In this document: one piece after another, positions 36,317-46,394 of the stretch | Numbering within the stretch: position 1 is the stretch's first letter | How the letters are laid out: every line of letters begins with the position of its first letter | From: Chitinophagaceae bacterium | Lineage (GTDB): Bacteria > Bacteroidota > Bacteroidia > Chitinophagales > Chitinophagaceae | NCBI GenBank assembly: GCA_017307755.1 | Contig: JAFKGQ010000009.1 | Location: 451,025 to 515,024, forward strand | DNA length: 64,000 nucleotides | Reading direction: 5' to 3' | Notes under the pieces: generated by a model | The model's database searches: none | Told to the model about the DNA's origin: nothing | The model's input: the letters and a program-made list of their open reading frames with translations, nothing else | Made by a program: the position numbers and the translations under genes

Positions 36317-37288
36317 ATGACCAGTCACATGAGAAAACTAATCGTTTATGGTATTTTAGCTATGCTGGGAGCGGTTGTCCTGGTGAGTTTTACGCACAGG
36401 GGACGATCTGCTCCCATCGGGACAAAGGAACAACTGGGCGAAAAACTGTTCTTTGACCCCATTTTATCAAAAGATCGTACCATCAGTTGCGCCTCTTGTC
36501 ACAAACCTGCATTTGGATTTGCGGATACTGCCCGGTTCAGCCGGGGAATAGGGGGGCAACTTACCACCAGGAATACGCCATCGGCAACCAATCTGAGCGG
36601 CAGGCCCCGCTTTTTCTGGGACGGTAGAGCAAGCAGCCTGGAAGAACAGGCAATGGGTCCTATCACTTCAGCCGCAGAAATGGGTTTATCTATGGAGGAA
36701 GCTGTCCAACGACTCCGGCAGGAACCCGAATATGCGGAGGCTTTTGCGCGGCTTTATCATGCCCCTGTAGACAAGGAAAGCATCCTAAAGGCAATTGCAG
36801 CTTATGAACGCACCCTGGAGACGGCCAACAGCCCCTACGACCGATTTATCGGCGGGGATGAGAATGCATTGTCGGACGCAGCTAAACGGGGCCGCCTGCT
36901 TTTTATCGGCAAGGCGAATTGCAACAATTGTCATTCGGGCGAAGACTTTACGGCCGACAGATTTAAAAACATCGGTCTCTACGACAATCATCAACTCAAA
37001 GATTCAGGACGTTATAATGCGACAAAGGACACGGGCCTGATCGGATTTTTTAAGATCCCCAGTTTAAGGAACGTGGCTATCACCGCCCCCTATATGCATA
37101 ATGGAATGTTCGCAACCTTAAAGCAGGTGGTCGAATACTATAACAATCCTGATTCGGTGATTCGCGGCGGAGGAGGCGGCCACCGGGATCTCTCACTTAA
37201 CCAACCACTGCACTTAAGCGAGGCCGAAGTATCCGATGTCGTCAGCTTTTTAGAGGCGCTGACAGATGACCGGTTTGCAAAAAAATAA
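36317..37288 (+). CDS. Di-heme cytochrome c peroxidase (MauG/CcpA type)
   Basis: The 323-residue protein has an N-terminal hydrophobic export segment (residues 8-25) and two c-type heme motifs, C58-x-x-C61-H62 and C202-x-x-C205-H206. It also has the family segments RNTPSATNLSGRPRFFWDGR and APYMHNGMFATLKQVVEYYN. This is the bacterial CCP/MauG family, which reduces hydrogen peroxide with electrons from small carriers or oxidises protein side chains. It is encoded between YceI and a TonB-dependent receptor. The start could also be the ATG at 36329 (Met5). Confidence 0.94.
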   Translation: MTSHMRKLIVYGILAMLGAVVLVSFTHRGRSAPIGTKEQLGEKLFFDPILSKDRTISCASCHKPAFGFADTARFSRGIGGQLTTRNTPSATNLSGRPRFFWDGRASSLEEQAMGPITSAAEMGLSMEEAVQRLRQEPEYAEAFARLYHAPVDKESILKAIAAYERTLETANSPYDRFIGGDENALSDAAKRGRLLFIGKANCNNCHSGEDFTADRFKNIGLYDNHQLKDSGRYNATKDTGLIGFFKIPSLRNVAITAPYMHNGMFATLKQVVEYYNNPDSVIRGGGGGHRDLSLNQPLHLSEAEVSDVVSFLEALTDDRFAKK

Positions 37289-37334
37289 CCCTCAAACGCA
37301 CGTGTTCTTACTCATTTGACCAAAACTTAAGCTC

Positions 37335-40091
37335 ATGAAAAAAGGAATACTCTTTCTATTACTATCCATCGGCTTTTTAGCCGCAGCCAACGCGCAGCAA
37401 CGTACCCTTACCGGAAAGCTTTTGTCTGCCGAGGACGGCAAGCCACTCGCCGGCGTTTCCATACTCGTCAAAGGCGCCGGTCGCGGAACCACCAGCCGGG
37501 AAGACGGAAGTTTTACCATTATTTTGCCCAATGTCAGCAGAGCCAAAAGCCTTGTTTTTTCCGCGATAGGATTTGATACGAAAGAAATCCCGGTCCAGAG
37601 AGATAGCAATCAATTTAATGTCGTACTACAATCTGTCAGAACAGAACTTGATCAGGTGATCGTCGGCTCACGAAGCGCGCACAGGACAAAACTCTCTTCA
37701 CCTGTGCCTGTGGACATCATTGATCTAAAACCCTTACAACAAAGCGCGCCGCAGGTAAGTCTTACCCAACTGCTGCAATACATTGCGCCATCCTTTCATT
37801 CTGTAAATGGAAGCAACGCCGGTGATGCAGGATCTGCCTTAAGTCTTGCCCAACTGCGCGGCCTTGGCGCTGACCAGGTACTGGTGCTTGTCAACGGCAA
37901 ACGCCGGCACAAAAGCGCCAATGTCAACTATGGAGGACTTGGAAACGGGACCACCGGCTATGACCTCAACAGCCTTCCGACCGCCAGTATCGAACGTGTA
38001 GAGATACTCCGGGACGGCGCTGCAGCCCAATATGGCTCTGACGCCATTGCGGGCGTGATCAACATTGTGTTGAAGAAAAATACAGACGCGTTTACCATCA
38101 CCTCTACCGGCAGCATTCGACGCCGGGGGGACGGCCAGACAACCCGTACAGGCGTCAATTACGGTATTAAACTGGGGGACAACGGCGGATATCTCAACGC
38201 TACCGCCGAATATGCGACCCAAGGCATATCCCTTCCTGCGGGCCGCGACAATGCAGGATTGTACAACGGCCCCATTTATGGCGGCGGCGCCAACACAAGA
38301 GGATATGATAATATCTATACCAAGGCAATAGACGATTCCATCCTCTCCAGCCGCGGTATCGACCGGCATTATTTCGATCAACGCGGCGGTCCCAATAAGG
38401 CTAAAGATGCCCTGCTTTCGTTCAATCTTGCTTTGCCGCTGAGATCGGGTGGTCAAATCTATTCTTTTGGCGGACTGAGCAGCCGTAATTCCCAATTTAC
38501 CGCAGTCTATCGTCTACCAGGATGGACTGCCCGCAACAATAATTTTATTTATCCTGACGGCTTTTTACCCGACATGGACAATAACGTCGTGGATAAATAC
38601 CTGACCCTTGGGTTCAAAACCAGAATCCATGATTGGAATGTAGACCTCTCCAATGTGTATGGGAAAAACCGTTTTGGCAACAGAGTCTCCAACTCTTTGA
38701 ATGCGAGCCTGGGTCTGAAAAGCCCCACCACCTTTGACGCCGGCAGTTACAATGCCAGTCAAAATACGACAAGTCTCGACATCGGGCGTTATTTTGACAA
38801 GGTGCTCAGCGGTTTGAACGTTGCTTTTGGTGCGCAGTACAGGGTTGAAACTTTCCAGATCATTGCAGGTGAAGCGGCATCCTATTCTAAAGGCGATCAG
38901 CGGACCATTTACGACATCGATACCACCACCGGAGGGATTACCTACTTATCGGATGCGGGTATTACTTCACTGAATGGCCTGAGTGCCGGATCGCAGATCC
39001 ATGCAGGGTTCAGACCGGAAAACGCAGTCAACGTCAACCGCGCTGTAACGGCCGGGTATGCGGATGTAGAGCTCAACCTGACTAAAGATTGGCTAGTCAG
39101 CGGTGCTGTCAGGCTCGAAAACTTCTCCGACTTCGGCAATGTCGACACCTATAAAGCCACCACCAGGTATAGCTTTGCCAAATGGCTGGCTATCCGGGGA
39201 TCCTACAATACAGGATTCAGGGCGCCCGATCTTGCCCAGAGCTATTATACTTCTACTTCCACTACCTTCCAGCAAGGCCGGGGCATAGATATCTTAACAG
39301 CCTCTAACCAGAGTGCTGCTGCGCGCGCACTGAATATACCTAAACTCTCTCCCGAAAGGTCCAAGGGTATTACTGCGGGTATCACTTCCCAGCCTATATC
39401 CAACCTGGAGTTTTCCGCCGATGCCTATCTGATCGATGTCAACAACCGCATTGGCAACACGGGAAACTTTTCTGCCTCAGATACGAAATTGCCTGCGGAT
39501 GTCCGCCTATTGTTTCAACAAACCGGCGCAGCGCAAGCCAACTTCTTTTACAATGAATTTTCGACAAGAACAAAGGGTATTGAGATCACCAGCAGCTACC
39601 GTCTTAGGGCGGCAAACGGCATCATCACATTTTTGGCAGGGGCTAATATTTCGAGCAATACAGTCAGAAGCGTGAACAGACCAAAAGGATTGGATACGGC
39701 TTATAACGTGGTTATTTTCAGCCCTGCTGAGCGCGCCCGTGTAACGACCAATATTCCGGCCACTAAGATCACCCTGCAGGGCATTTATAACATCGGTCGC
39801 TTCAATTTTTTGGCCAGAACGGTTTATTTCGGCAAAGTCACTACAGCTAGTGCGTTGACCAGCACGACTTATTTTTATCAGCGGTTAAAACCGATCTGGG
39901 TTACCGACCTTTCCATCGGCTACAAGATCAGCGAAAATTTTGAAGCCGTTGCCGGCGCCAACAATGTTTTTAACGTTGTCGGGGATTATACGGACCCGGC
40001 CATATCGGGGCTTAGAAACCCAACAGTAGCAGGCATTCAGAATGGCAATGCGGGGGTCCAGCCCTTTATCAGGGTTACCGCACATCTATGA
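37335..40091 (+). CDS. TonB-dependent receptor with carboxypeptidase-regulatory-like domain
   Basis: This 918-residue outer-membrane protein has a signal peptide ending near ANAQ20, a carboxypeptidase-regulatory-like domain at about 22-105, a plug at about 130-245 (VLVLVNGKRRHKSANV and ILRDGAAAQYGSDAIAGVIN) and a beta-barrel up to a final FIRVTAHL. The plug motifs are those of classic siderophore or vitamin receptors rather than SusC, and no SusD gene is next to it. Its substrate is unknown. Co-transcription with peroxidase, YceI and TlpA-like genes hints at a metal or redox-active ligand, which is inference. Confidence 0.93.
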   Translation: MKKGILFLLLSIGFLAAANAQQRTLTGKLLSAEDGKPLAGVSILVKGAGRGTTSREDGSFTIILPNVSRAKSLVFSAIGFDTKEIPVQRDSNQFNVVLQSVRTELDQVIVGSRSAHRTKLSSPVPVDIIDLKPLQQSAPQVSLTQLLQYIAPSFHSVNGSNAGDAGSALSLAQLRGLGADQVLVLVNGKRRHKSANVNYGGLGNGTTGYDLNSLPTASIERVEILRDGAAAQYGSDAIAGVINIVLKKNTDAFTITSTGSIRRRGDGQTTRTGVNYGIKLGDNGGYLNATAEYATQGISLPAGRDNAGLYNGPIYGGGANTRGYDNIYTKAIDDSILSSRGIDRHYFDQRGGPNKAKDALLSFNLALPLRSGGQIYSFGGLSSRNSQFTAVYRLPGWTARNNNFIYPDGFLPDMDNNVVDKYLTLGFKTRIHDWNVDLSNVYGKNRFGNRVSNSLNASLGLKSPTTFDAGSYNASQNTTSLDIGRYFDKVLSGLNVAFGAQYRVETFQIIAGEAASYSKGDQRTIYDIDTTTGGITYLSDAGITSLNGLSAGSQIHAGFRPENAVNVNRAVTAGYADVELNLTKDWLVSGAVRLENFSDFGNVDTYKATTRYSFAKWLAIRGSYNTGFRAPDLAQSYYTSTSTTFQQGRGIDILTASNQSAAARALNIPKLSPERSKGITAGITSQPISNLEFSADAYLIDVNNRIGNTGNFSASDTKLPADVRLLFQQTGAAQANFFYNEFSTRTKGIEITSSYRLRAANGIITFLAGANISSNTVRSVNRPKGLDTAYNVVIFSPAERARVTTNIPATKITLQGIYNIGRFNFLARTVYFGKVTTASALTSTTYFYQRLKPIWVTDLSIGYKISENFEAVAGANNVFNVVGDYTDPAISGLRNPTVAGIQNGNAGVQPFIRVTAHL

Positions 40092-40136
40092 CTCATTATC
40101 GCCCGCAATTCTTCAATCGCATAAAACTCTATAATC

Positions 40137-40934
40137 ATGCTGATAAAATCATTACCTGTATATCTAATATTACTTGTTCTGGGCAGTTGCAAAAAGACAG
40201 ATTATCTGGATATTAATGCAGCCAACCGGCCGTCCCTCACGGCCAGGATCAGCTTTGTCAATGCGCGCCCTGTCAATACCGACCTTTACTTCTGGACATT
40301 CACGACAAAGGTGACCGCTGCACCTGTTGCCCTCAATACCGCCTCCGGCTATCTGGATGCACAATATGGCAGCGTACAGATCAATGTCACACAGAGCAGC
40401 GGGACTTCCTATATTGTGTCCAGGGAATTTGGCAACAGTGCGACATTCAGCGCGTCAGGCGGTCCCAACGGGCCTATTGCAACATACTACCATACTGTGT
40501 TTGCGGCTCGCACAGCCGATGGACTGAAAGACTCTCTTGTCCTATTCTATGATGATCTAACGCCACCTCCTGCAGGCAAGGCAAAGATCCGTTTTATTCA
40601 TTTTGCAAATGGGCTTGCACCCGTCGATCTTGTCAGCACCTCCGGCGGTGACAATACCGTCTTTGCAGGAGTCGCTTATGGTTGGGCAGGCAATGAAGTG
40701 CTATCTTCCCCGACTGTCAATGTTTGGTCGTTAGGGCCATTTGTCACGATAAATGCGGGTAAACCCGGATTTACCCTCAGGTCAACTACCACGAAGGCGA
40801 CGATCGCGCTTACGGACGACCAGATAAGCAATCTCACGCTGCAGGATGGAAAAATTTACACCATCTTTCTAAATAGTATTCCCGGGACCACCGGACAATT
40901 CGGAGCGTATGTGCTGACGCAGCCGGCTTTATAG
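40137..40934 (+). CDS. DUF4397 domain lipoprotein
   Basis: The 265-residue protein has a lipobox LGSC (Cys18) and a pair of DUF4397-like segments: about 33-120 (ARISFVNARPVNTDLYFW) and about 148-255 (KIRFIHFANGLAPVDLV). It is the last gene of the redox/receptor operon, starting 45 bp after the receptor and followed by a strong terminator. A surface partner role for the receptor is likely from its position. It is of the same general class as the protein at the left end of the window. Confidence 0.85.
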   Translation: MLIKSLPVYLILLVLGSCKKTDYLDINAANRPSLTARISFVNARPVNTDLYFWTFTTKVTAAPVALNTASGYLDAQYGSVQINVTQSSGTSYIVSREFGNSATFSASGGPNGPIATYYHTVFAARTADGLKDSLVLFYDDLTPPPAGKAKIRFIHFANGLAPVDLVSTSGGDNTVFAGVAYGWAGNEVLSSPTVNVWSLGPFVTINAGKPGFTLRSTTTKATIALTDDQISNLTLQDGKIYTIFLNSIPGTTGQFGAYVLTQPAL

Positions 40935-40970
40935 GATTGAGAGGCTGATTTTTTGAATCTGAAATGAGAA

Positions 40971-40997
40971 AACCCACGCCTAGCGTGGGTTTTTTTT
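40971..40997 (+). terminator. Rho-independent terminator of the redox/receptor operon
   Basis: A perfect 9-bp stem (AACCCACGC at 40971-40979 and GCGTGGGTT at 40983-40991) with a 3-nt loop runs directly into a T-tract ending at 40997. It separates the operon from the sigma factor gene at 41036 and shows that the open frame upstream of that ATG is not coding. Confidence 0.9.
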
Positions 40998-41035
40998 CCC
41001 GCCATTTTTCCTACATTTACCTCTCATCACCGCTG

Positions 41036-41629
41036 ATGCTGGAATATATGATCCATACCGACCCCGATCTTTTTGCCCGTATTGCGGAGGGTGATGAGCG
41101 CGCTTTTCATGCCTTTTTTGAAAAATACAAGAACAAGCTTTATTATTTCTTTCTCGAGATGACTGGGCTCCAATCTGCTGCAGAAGAGTGTGTTCAGGAC
41201 GTTTTTCTGAGGCTCTGGGTCAGCCGGAGATCACTGGTTGGAGTAGATAGACCAGACGGCTACCTCTTTATCATGGCGAGAAACCGGGGTCTGGATTTTA
41301 TAAAACAGGCCGGGCGTGAACGTGCGCTTCTAAAAAGTCTTGCCGAACAGACTCCCTGGGCGGAACGGAGTACTGAAGAGACCCTCCAGTACAGGGAAAG
41401 CCGCGAGCTCCTTCAAAAGGCTTTAACCCTTCTTCCGCAACAGCAACAAAAGGTCTATATCCTGAGCAAGCTGGAAGGGTTTTCCAGGGAGGAGATTGCC
41501 CTGCAGTTGGATATCTCCGCCAATACGGTAAAAAATCATCTTTCAGAGGCGGTGAAAAGTGTCCGCGAATTCATGGAAGAACAGGGTGGTATCGTCCTAA
41601 CGATCCTGGTGTGGTCGTTCTGGAAATAA
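41036..41629 (+). CDS. ECF-type RNA polymerase sigma factor
   Basis: I place the start at the ATG at 41036 because the longer frame from 40964 would translate the terminator; an ATG at 41048 is a second option. The 197-residue protein has sigma region 2 (about 18-85, with the EECVQDVFLRLWV motif) and region 4 (about 130-190, with a helix-turn-helix in FSREEIALQLDISANTVKNH). It is followed by FecR and an STN-containing SusC, the standard cell-surface-signalling trio in Bacteroidota. In that trio the ligand-loaded receptor frees the sigma factor to drive its own operon. A -7-like TACATTTA lies at 41012-41019. Confidence 0.93.
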   Translation: MLEYMIHTDPDLFARIAEGDERAFHAFFEKYKNKLYYFFLEMTGLQSAAEECVQDVFLRLWVSRRSLVGVDRPDGYLFIMARNRGLDFIKQAGRERALLKSLAEQTPWAERSTEETLQYRESRELLQKALTLLPQQQQKVYILSKLEGFSREEIALQLDISANTVKNHLSEAVKSVREFMEEQGGIVLTILVWSFWK

Positions 41630-41681
41630 TTTTTACCGCGACTGGTACATTTCTGCCCGACCCAAGTCCTTGTATAAGACC

Positions 41682-42824
41682 ATGGATAAAAATCTTCAAC
41701 GATATTGGGATTTGTTAGCGCTGTATGCGGAACAACGGTGCAGTCCTGCCGAGAGGAGGGAATTGGAGACATTGATCCGTGATAGCTGGGATCAGAGCCC
41801 GATGGACCATTCCGCCCCGGAAGTAGATTGGTCAATGGTATATGCCCGCATCCACCCGCAGGTCCGGCAGTCTTTGCCGCGAAGGATGGGGTGGCGCCGT
41901 ATGATCGCTGCTGCTGCCGTCCTGATCCTGTTTTTGGGCGGAACCTGGCTTTATCATCGATCGGCTCCATTAAATGTTACCGCCACCGGCAGCCAGAAAG
42001 AACGTTTTCACAATGATATAGCTGCCGGCGGAAACAAAGCCGTCCTTACCCTGGCAGGAGGGCAAAAGCTGGTCCTCGATAGTCTTGTCAATGGCGAGAT
42101 CGCCCGGCAGGGAGGGGCGTCAATCCATAAGAAGGTTGATGGTGAGATCATTTATTCCGGCGCCGTCCCTTCCAACGAAGCCCTATCCTATAATACACTT
42201 TCTACGCCCCGTGGGGGAAAATACCAGCTGACCCTGCCAGACGGTACGAAGGTCTGGCTCAATGCTGCCTCCTCGATCACCTATCCGGTGGCTTTCCGGG
42301 GTGCGGAACGCAAAGTGAGCATCACTGGCGAGGCTTATTTTGAAGTCGCTGTCAATAAGAGCCGGCCCTTCCAGGTGGATATGGGTAAAGGTGTTACTAC
42401 GGAGGTCCTGGGAACTACTTTTGACATTAATGTGTATTCCGATGAACCGGTCTTAAAGACGACCCTGGTCGAGGGCGCAGTAAATGTTCGGACAGCTGCC
42501 GGAACAAAACTGTTACAGCCGGGCCAGGAAGCGGAGATTACCCGCCAGGGGGAGGTTGTTACAACGGTGACCTCTGTCAACACGGAAAATACTACTGCCT
42601 GGATCAGGGATGAATTCTTTTTTCAGAAGACGAATATAGAAGAGATGATGCGTCAGATCGCCCGATGGTATGACGTGGAAGTCGTTTACCAGGGCAAACC
42701 CAAAACACAGTTTGTCGGCTCGATACCCCGGAGTATCAGCGCAGCCAGCTTGTTCAAAGTGCTCGAAGCTACAGGAGGTGTCCATTTTATCATTGAAGGA
42801 AAAAAAATCACCGTTATGCCATAG
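41682..42824 (+). CDS. FecR family anti-sigma regulator
   Basis: The frame opens with a TTG at 41670, but the ATG at 41682 fits the family better. The 380-residue protein has a cytoplasmic N-terminal anti-sigma part (about 1-70), one membrane span at 73-91 (MIAAAAVLILFLGGTWLY), the FecR domain at about 175-275 (LPDGTKVWLNAASSITYPV, then ITGEAYFEVA) and a C-terminal DUF4974-like domain at about 305-380 that should meet the STN domain of the receptor. It holds the preceding sigma factor inactive until the SusC protein signals ligand. Confidence 0.94.
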   Translation: MDKNLQRYWDLLALYAEQRCSPAERRELETLIRDSWDQSPMDHSAPEVDWSMVYARIHPQVRQSLPRRMGWRRMIAAAAVLILFLGGTWLYHRSAPLNVTATGSQKERFHNDIAAGGNKAVLTLAGGQKLVLDSLVNGEIARQGGASIHKKVDGEIIYSGAVPSNEALSYNTLSTPRGGKYQLTLPDGTKVWLNAASSITYPVAFRGAERKVSITGEAYFEVAVNKSRPFQVDMGKGVTTEVLGTTFDINVYSDEPVLKTTLVEGAVNVRTAAGTKLLQPGQEAEITRQGEVVTTVTSVNTENTTAWIRDEFFFQKTNIEEMMRQIARWYDVEVVYQGKPKTQFVGSIPRSISAASLFKVLEATGGVHFIIEGKKITVMP

Positions 42825-42968
42825 ACCGTAAAAATTTATTGGCCAGATCGATGGGGAACCAAAAGAAAGCCGGAGGTGCAGCGAACACCCCCAGCCGTAT
42901 TTGGGCTTACCCAGTAGTTCAATCGTTGCGCGACTGCTTTATTGTTAAAACCCAAACACTGTAAAAGT

Positions 42969-45900
42969 ATGCATTTTAAGGCTCTTTTTATTCCCGGCTT
43001 GCGCCGCGGACTAACCAAAACTATGCGGGTCATGCACATCACCGCTATCATCCTCCTGACCGTCTGCCTGCAGGTAGGTGCCACGGGCTTTGCTCAGCCG
43101 ATCACTCTGACTGAGAAGAACGCTTCTCTCGCACAGGTGCTGACGAAGATCCAGCGACAGACCGACTTCCATTTTATGTACACCATCGATCAGCTACAAA
43201 AAGCCCGGCCGATTGATATCTCGGTGACGGCTGCGGGCATCGACCAGGTGTTGGCCATCTGTTTTAGGGACCAGCCGTTTACTTATACTATTATTGAAAG
43301 GATCGTGGTCGTAACACCCCGTTCGTTATCTGTCGATCGGAAAGTAGAAAATGTTCTGCCTCCCCCTACAGCTGTTTCCGGGCGTATCCTCGACACGGAT
43401 GGCGAACCGCTTTCCGGGGCTTCTGTTTCCGTAAAAGGGTCGAAAACATCGGTGTCTACGGATGGGAATGGACGGTTCTCGATAAAAGCTTCCGAGGGCG
43501 AAGTGTTGGTGATCTCTTATATCGGCTATCTCGGGCGGGAGGTGAAGGTTACATCGGCTATTCTCGGGTCTTCGGATCGTCAGACCTTTATCATCAGTCT
43601 GGAAAGATCGCTCAGCAGGCTGGATGAGGTACAGATCATTGGCTATGGTACTACGACCCAACGATATAATGTAGGTTCGGTGACAAAGATAACGGCTGCG
43701 GATATTGAAAAACAGCCGGTTTCCAACTTGTTGGCGACGTTGGCGGGAAGGGTGCCGGGAATGGTCGTTACACAATCCAGTGGTGTTCCGGGGTCGTCCT
43801 TCCAGGTCCAGGTCCGCGGACAAAATACACTGGCATCCAGTCCATTTGGATCCATTGGAATGGGGAATTATGCTCCTGTGCCTGACAATCCGCTGTTCCT
43901 TATCGATGGAGTGCTGTTCGCTCCACAAAACAACAATGTCAATCAACTGGAATCTATTGCCTCCCCTGGTAGAAATTTTAAATACGGGAATCCTTATGGC
44001 GGAATAAGTCCTTTTAGTTCCATCAACCCGGCAGATATCGAAAGTGTTGAAGTTTTAAGGGATGCGGATGCGACGGCCATTTATGGCTCAAGAGCCTCCA
44101 ATGGCGTTATTCTTATTACTACGAAAAAAGGCAAAGCCGGTAAGACCAAATTATCCGGCAACCTGTATACGGGTCTGAGCAGGGTTGGTCATACCATGGA
44201 AATGATGAATATCGATCAGTACCGGGACATGAGAAAGCAGGCTGTTAAGAACGACAATTTTACAGCATTGCTGACTAATCCTGCCGTCTCCTTTATTTTT
44301 GCCGACCTCATCGCCTGGGATTCCACAAGGAACATCAACTGGAAAGATTACTTTGTTGGCAACACCGCCAGATCCGGTGATGCGAATCTGACCCTCTCCG
44401 GAGGAAATACGAGTACGCAATTTCTGATTGGAGCCGGCTATCATAAGGAAACCTTTATTTTCCCTGGGGATTATGCCTATTATAGAGGATCCATTAATTC
44501 CAATCTACAACATATCTCTTCGGATAGGAAGTTTTCTATCAACCTGACTACGATGTATGGATTTGATCAAAACAACAGCTCTGGAACAACCAATGCGAAT
44601 GCCTTATTTACATTGCCTCCCAACCACCCGGATTTCCTCGATGATCAGGGCAATCTCATCTGGAGCTATAAGGGGGTTAAGTTTGAGACGAATCCGATGT
44701 CCTATTTGAAGCAGACCTATGCCGTCAACAAAAGTAGTTTGAACAGCAGTTTATATATCAGCTATAAGGTTTTGGATGGACTTTCGATCAGCACCAGATT
44801 TGGATACAGCACGAATTATACAAAAGAGCATAGTACGAGCCCCAAAAACTCTCTGGATCCTACGAGTTCTTTTGCGGTGTCAGGAGCCGGCTTTACCAGT
44901 AATCAATACATCAGCTGGAATATAGAGCCTCAAGCCGAATACCGCCGTCTTTTATCAAAAGGACAGCTTTCTGTCCTGGTCGGAAGCACCTTTCAGAAGT
45001 CAATAAACAATGCCACTAACGTGTATGGAAGTAACTACCCCAACGATCTGCTGTTGGGTTCTATAACAGCGGCAGGGACGATAACCAATACGGATCTCAA
45101 CAGCCTGTATAAATATTCGGGTCTGTTTGGAAGGGTGAATTATATCTGGGATAAAGAATTTATACTCAATCTCAGTGCCAGAAGGGATGGCTCAAGCCGT
45201 TTTGGACCGGGGCGGCAATTCGGGGATTTTGGGTCACTAGGGGGCGGCTGGATTTTTTCGGAGCAAAAATTGATAAAGAAAGACTTCTCCTTTTTAAGTT
45301 ATGGTAAGCTGAGAGGAAGTTATGGTACGACGGGGACAGATAATGGTACGGATTATGACTATCTGTCCAATTGGCAGCCATTGCCCTATCCTTATCAAAA
45401 TATCGGGGGCAGCTATAGCCCGGTGAATTTATATAATCCGAATTATAACTGGGCCGTGACAAAAAAAATCGAAGTGGGATTGGAGATAGGCCTGTTCAAG
45501 GATCGGATACTGGCCTCGGCCACCTGGTATCGGAGCAGGTCGAGCAACCAACTGATAGCCTATATCTTACCCAATCAGACGGGATTTGGCAGCGTCAAAC
45601 AGAATTTCAATGCGACCATTCAAAATTCGGGATGGGAAATACAGCTCAATTCAACAAACATCCGGACGGATCATTTTACCTGGATCTCATCTCTGATCCT
45701 GACCATACCCTCCAACAAACTGATAAAATTCCCCGGTATCGAGCAATCCAGTTATAATAATACTTATCAGGTAGGCCGGTCGTTATCTAATTTAAGACTG
45801 TATAATTATTGGGGCGTTAATGATACTACCGGACAGTTCCAGTTCCTGACCCAAAAAAAGGAGCGGACCTACAATCCGGATGCTACTGTAGATGTCGTAA

Positions 45901-46385
45901 ATTTTGGAGATCTGGACCCGGACTTTTTTGGAAGTTTTAGAAATTCTTTTTCTTATGGAGGATTTGACGTCGATGTTTTTTTTGAGTTTATGAAACGTAT
46001 CGGCCCTAATTATAAAGGCCAGGTATACCTGAGCGGCGTTGGTAAAAGGGAAAACGCTCCGGCAGCTGTTTTTAACAGCTGGAAGCAGCCCGGTGACCAT
46101 GTGGAATTCCCAAAGTTCAGCGTAGCTAAATCCAGTAATTATTTTTATAGATCTACAGGCGCCTATAGCGATGCGTCCTATATCCGCTGTAAGACGGTAT
46201 CTATAGGGTATTCCCTGAATAAAAATGTGCTTAGAAAAATAAAGATAGATAACTGTCGCATTTATGTCAACGCGCAGAATCTTTTTACTATTACGCATTA
46301 TCAGGGTCATGATCCGGAGAGTATGAGCTACTATTCAATCCCTCCTTTACGGACGATCGTTACAGGCATTCAATTTACTTTTTAA
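42969..46385 (+). CDS. STN-containing SusC/RagA-type TonB-linked outer-membrane protein
   Basis: The start is taken as the ATG at 42969; a TTG at 42942 extends the frame but adds nothing recognisable. The 1138-residue protein has a long leader with a hydrophobic core at about 23-40. It then has an STN signalling domain at about 45-117 (NASLAQVLTKIQRQTDFHFM), a carboxypeptidase-regulatory-like domain at about 135-215, and the SusC hallmark IIGYGTTTQRYNVGSVTKI. A plug follows with DADATAIYGSRASNGVILIT, and then the barrel. The STN domain contacts FecR and makes it a transducer receptor. A 144-bp gap separates it from FecR; SusD follows after 9 bp. Confidence 0.95.
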   Translation: MHFKALFIPGLRRGLTKTMRVMHITAIILLTVCLQVGATGFAQPITLTEKNASLAQVLTKIQRQTDFHFMYTIDQLQKARPIDISVTAAGIDQVLAICFRDQPFTYTIIERIVVVTPRSLSVDRKVENVLPPPTAVSGRILDTDGEPLSGASVSVKGSKTSVSTDGNGRFSIKASEGEVLVISYIGYLGREVKVTSAILGSSDRQTFIISLERSLSRLDEVQIIGYGTTTQRYNVGSVTKITAADIEKQPVSNLLATLAGRVPGMVVTQSSGVPGSSFQVQVRGQNTLASSPFGSIGMGNYAPVPDNPLFLIDGVLFAPQNNNVNQLESIASPGRNFKYGNPYGGISPFSSINPADIESVEVLRDADATAIYGSRASNGVILITTKKGKAGKTKLSGNLYTGLSRVGHTMEMMNIDQYRDMRKQAVKNDNFTALLTNPAVSFIFADLIAWDSTRNINWKDYFVGNTARSGDANLTLSGGNTSTQFLIGAGYHKETFIFPGDYAYYRGSINSNLQHISSDRKFSINLTTMYGFDQNNSSGTTNANALFTLPPNHPDFLDDQGNLIWSYKGVKFETNPMSYLKQTYAVNKSSLNSSLYISYKVLDGLSISTRFGYSTNYTKEHSTSPKNSLDPTSSFAVSGAGFTSNQYISWNIEPQAEYRRLLSKGQLSVLVGSTFQKSINNATNVYGSNYPNDLLLGSITAAGTITNTDLNSLYKYSGLFGRVNYIWDKEFILNLSARRDGSSRFGPGRQFGDFGSLGGGWIFSEQKLIKKDFSFLSYGKLRGSYGTTGTDNGTDYDYLSNWQPLPYPYQNIGGSYSPVNLYNPNYNWAVTKKIEVGLEIGLFKDRILASATWYRSRSSNQLIAYILPNQTGFGSVKQNFNATIQNSGWEIQLNSTNIRTDHFTWISSLILTIPSNKLIKFPGIEQSSYNNTYQVGRSLSNLRLYNYWGVNDTTGQFQFLTQKKERTYNPDATVDVVNFGDLDPDFFGSFRNSFSYGGFDVDVFFEFMKRIGPNYKGQVYLSGVGKRENAPAAVFNSWKQPGDHVEFPKFSVAKSSNYFYRSTGAYSDASYIRCKTVSIGYSLNKNVLRKIKIDNCRIYVNAQNLFTITHYQGHDPESMSYYSIPPLRTIVTGIQFTF

Positions 46386-46394
46386 TTTTTTTGT

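Noticed and set aside
40964..41035. Extended N-terminus of the sigma factor at 41036
   Set aside because: It would translate a strong Rho-independent terminator hairpin; the ATG at 41036 fits the family.
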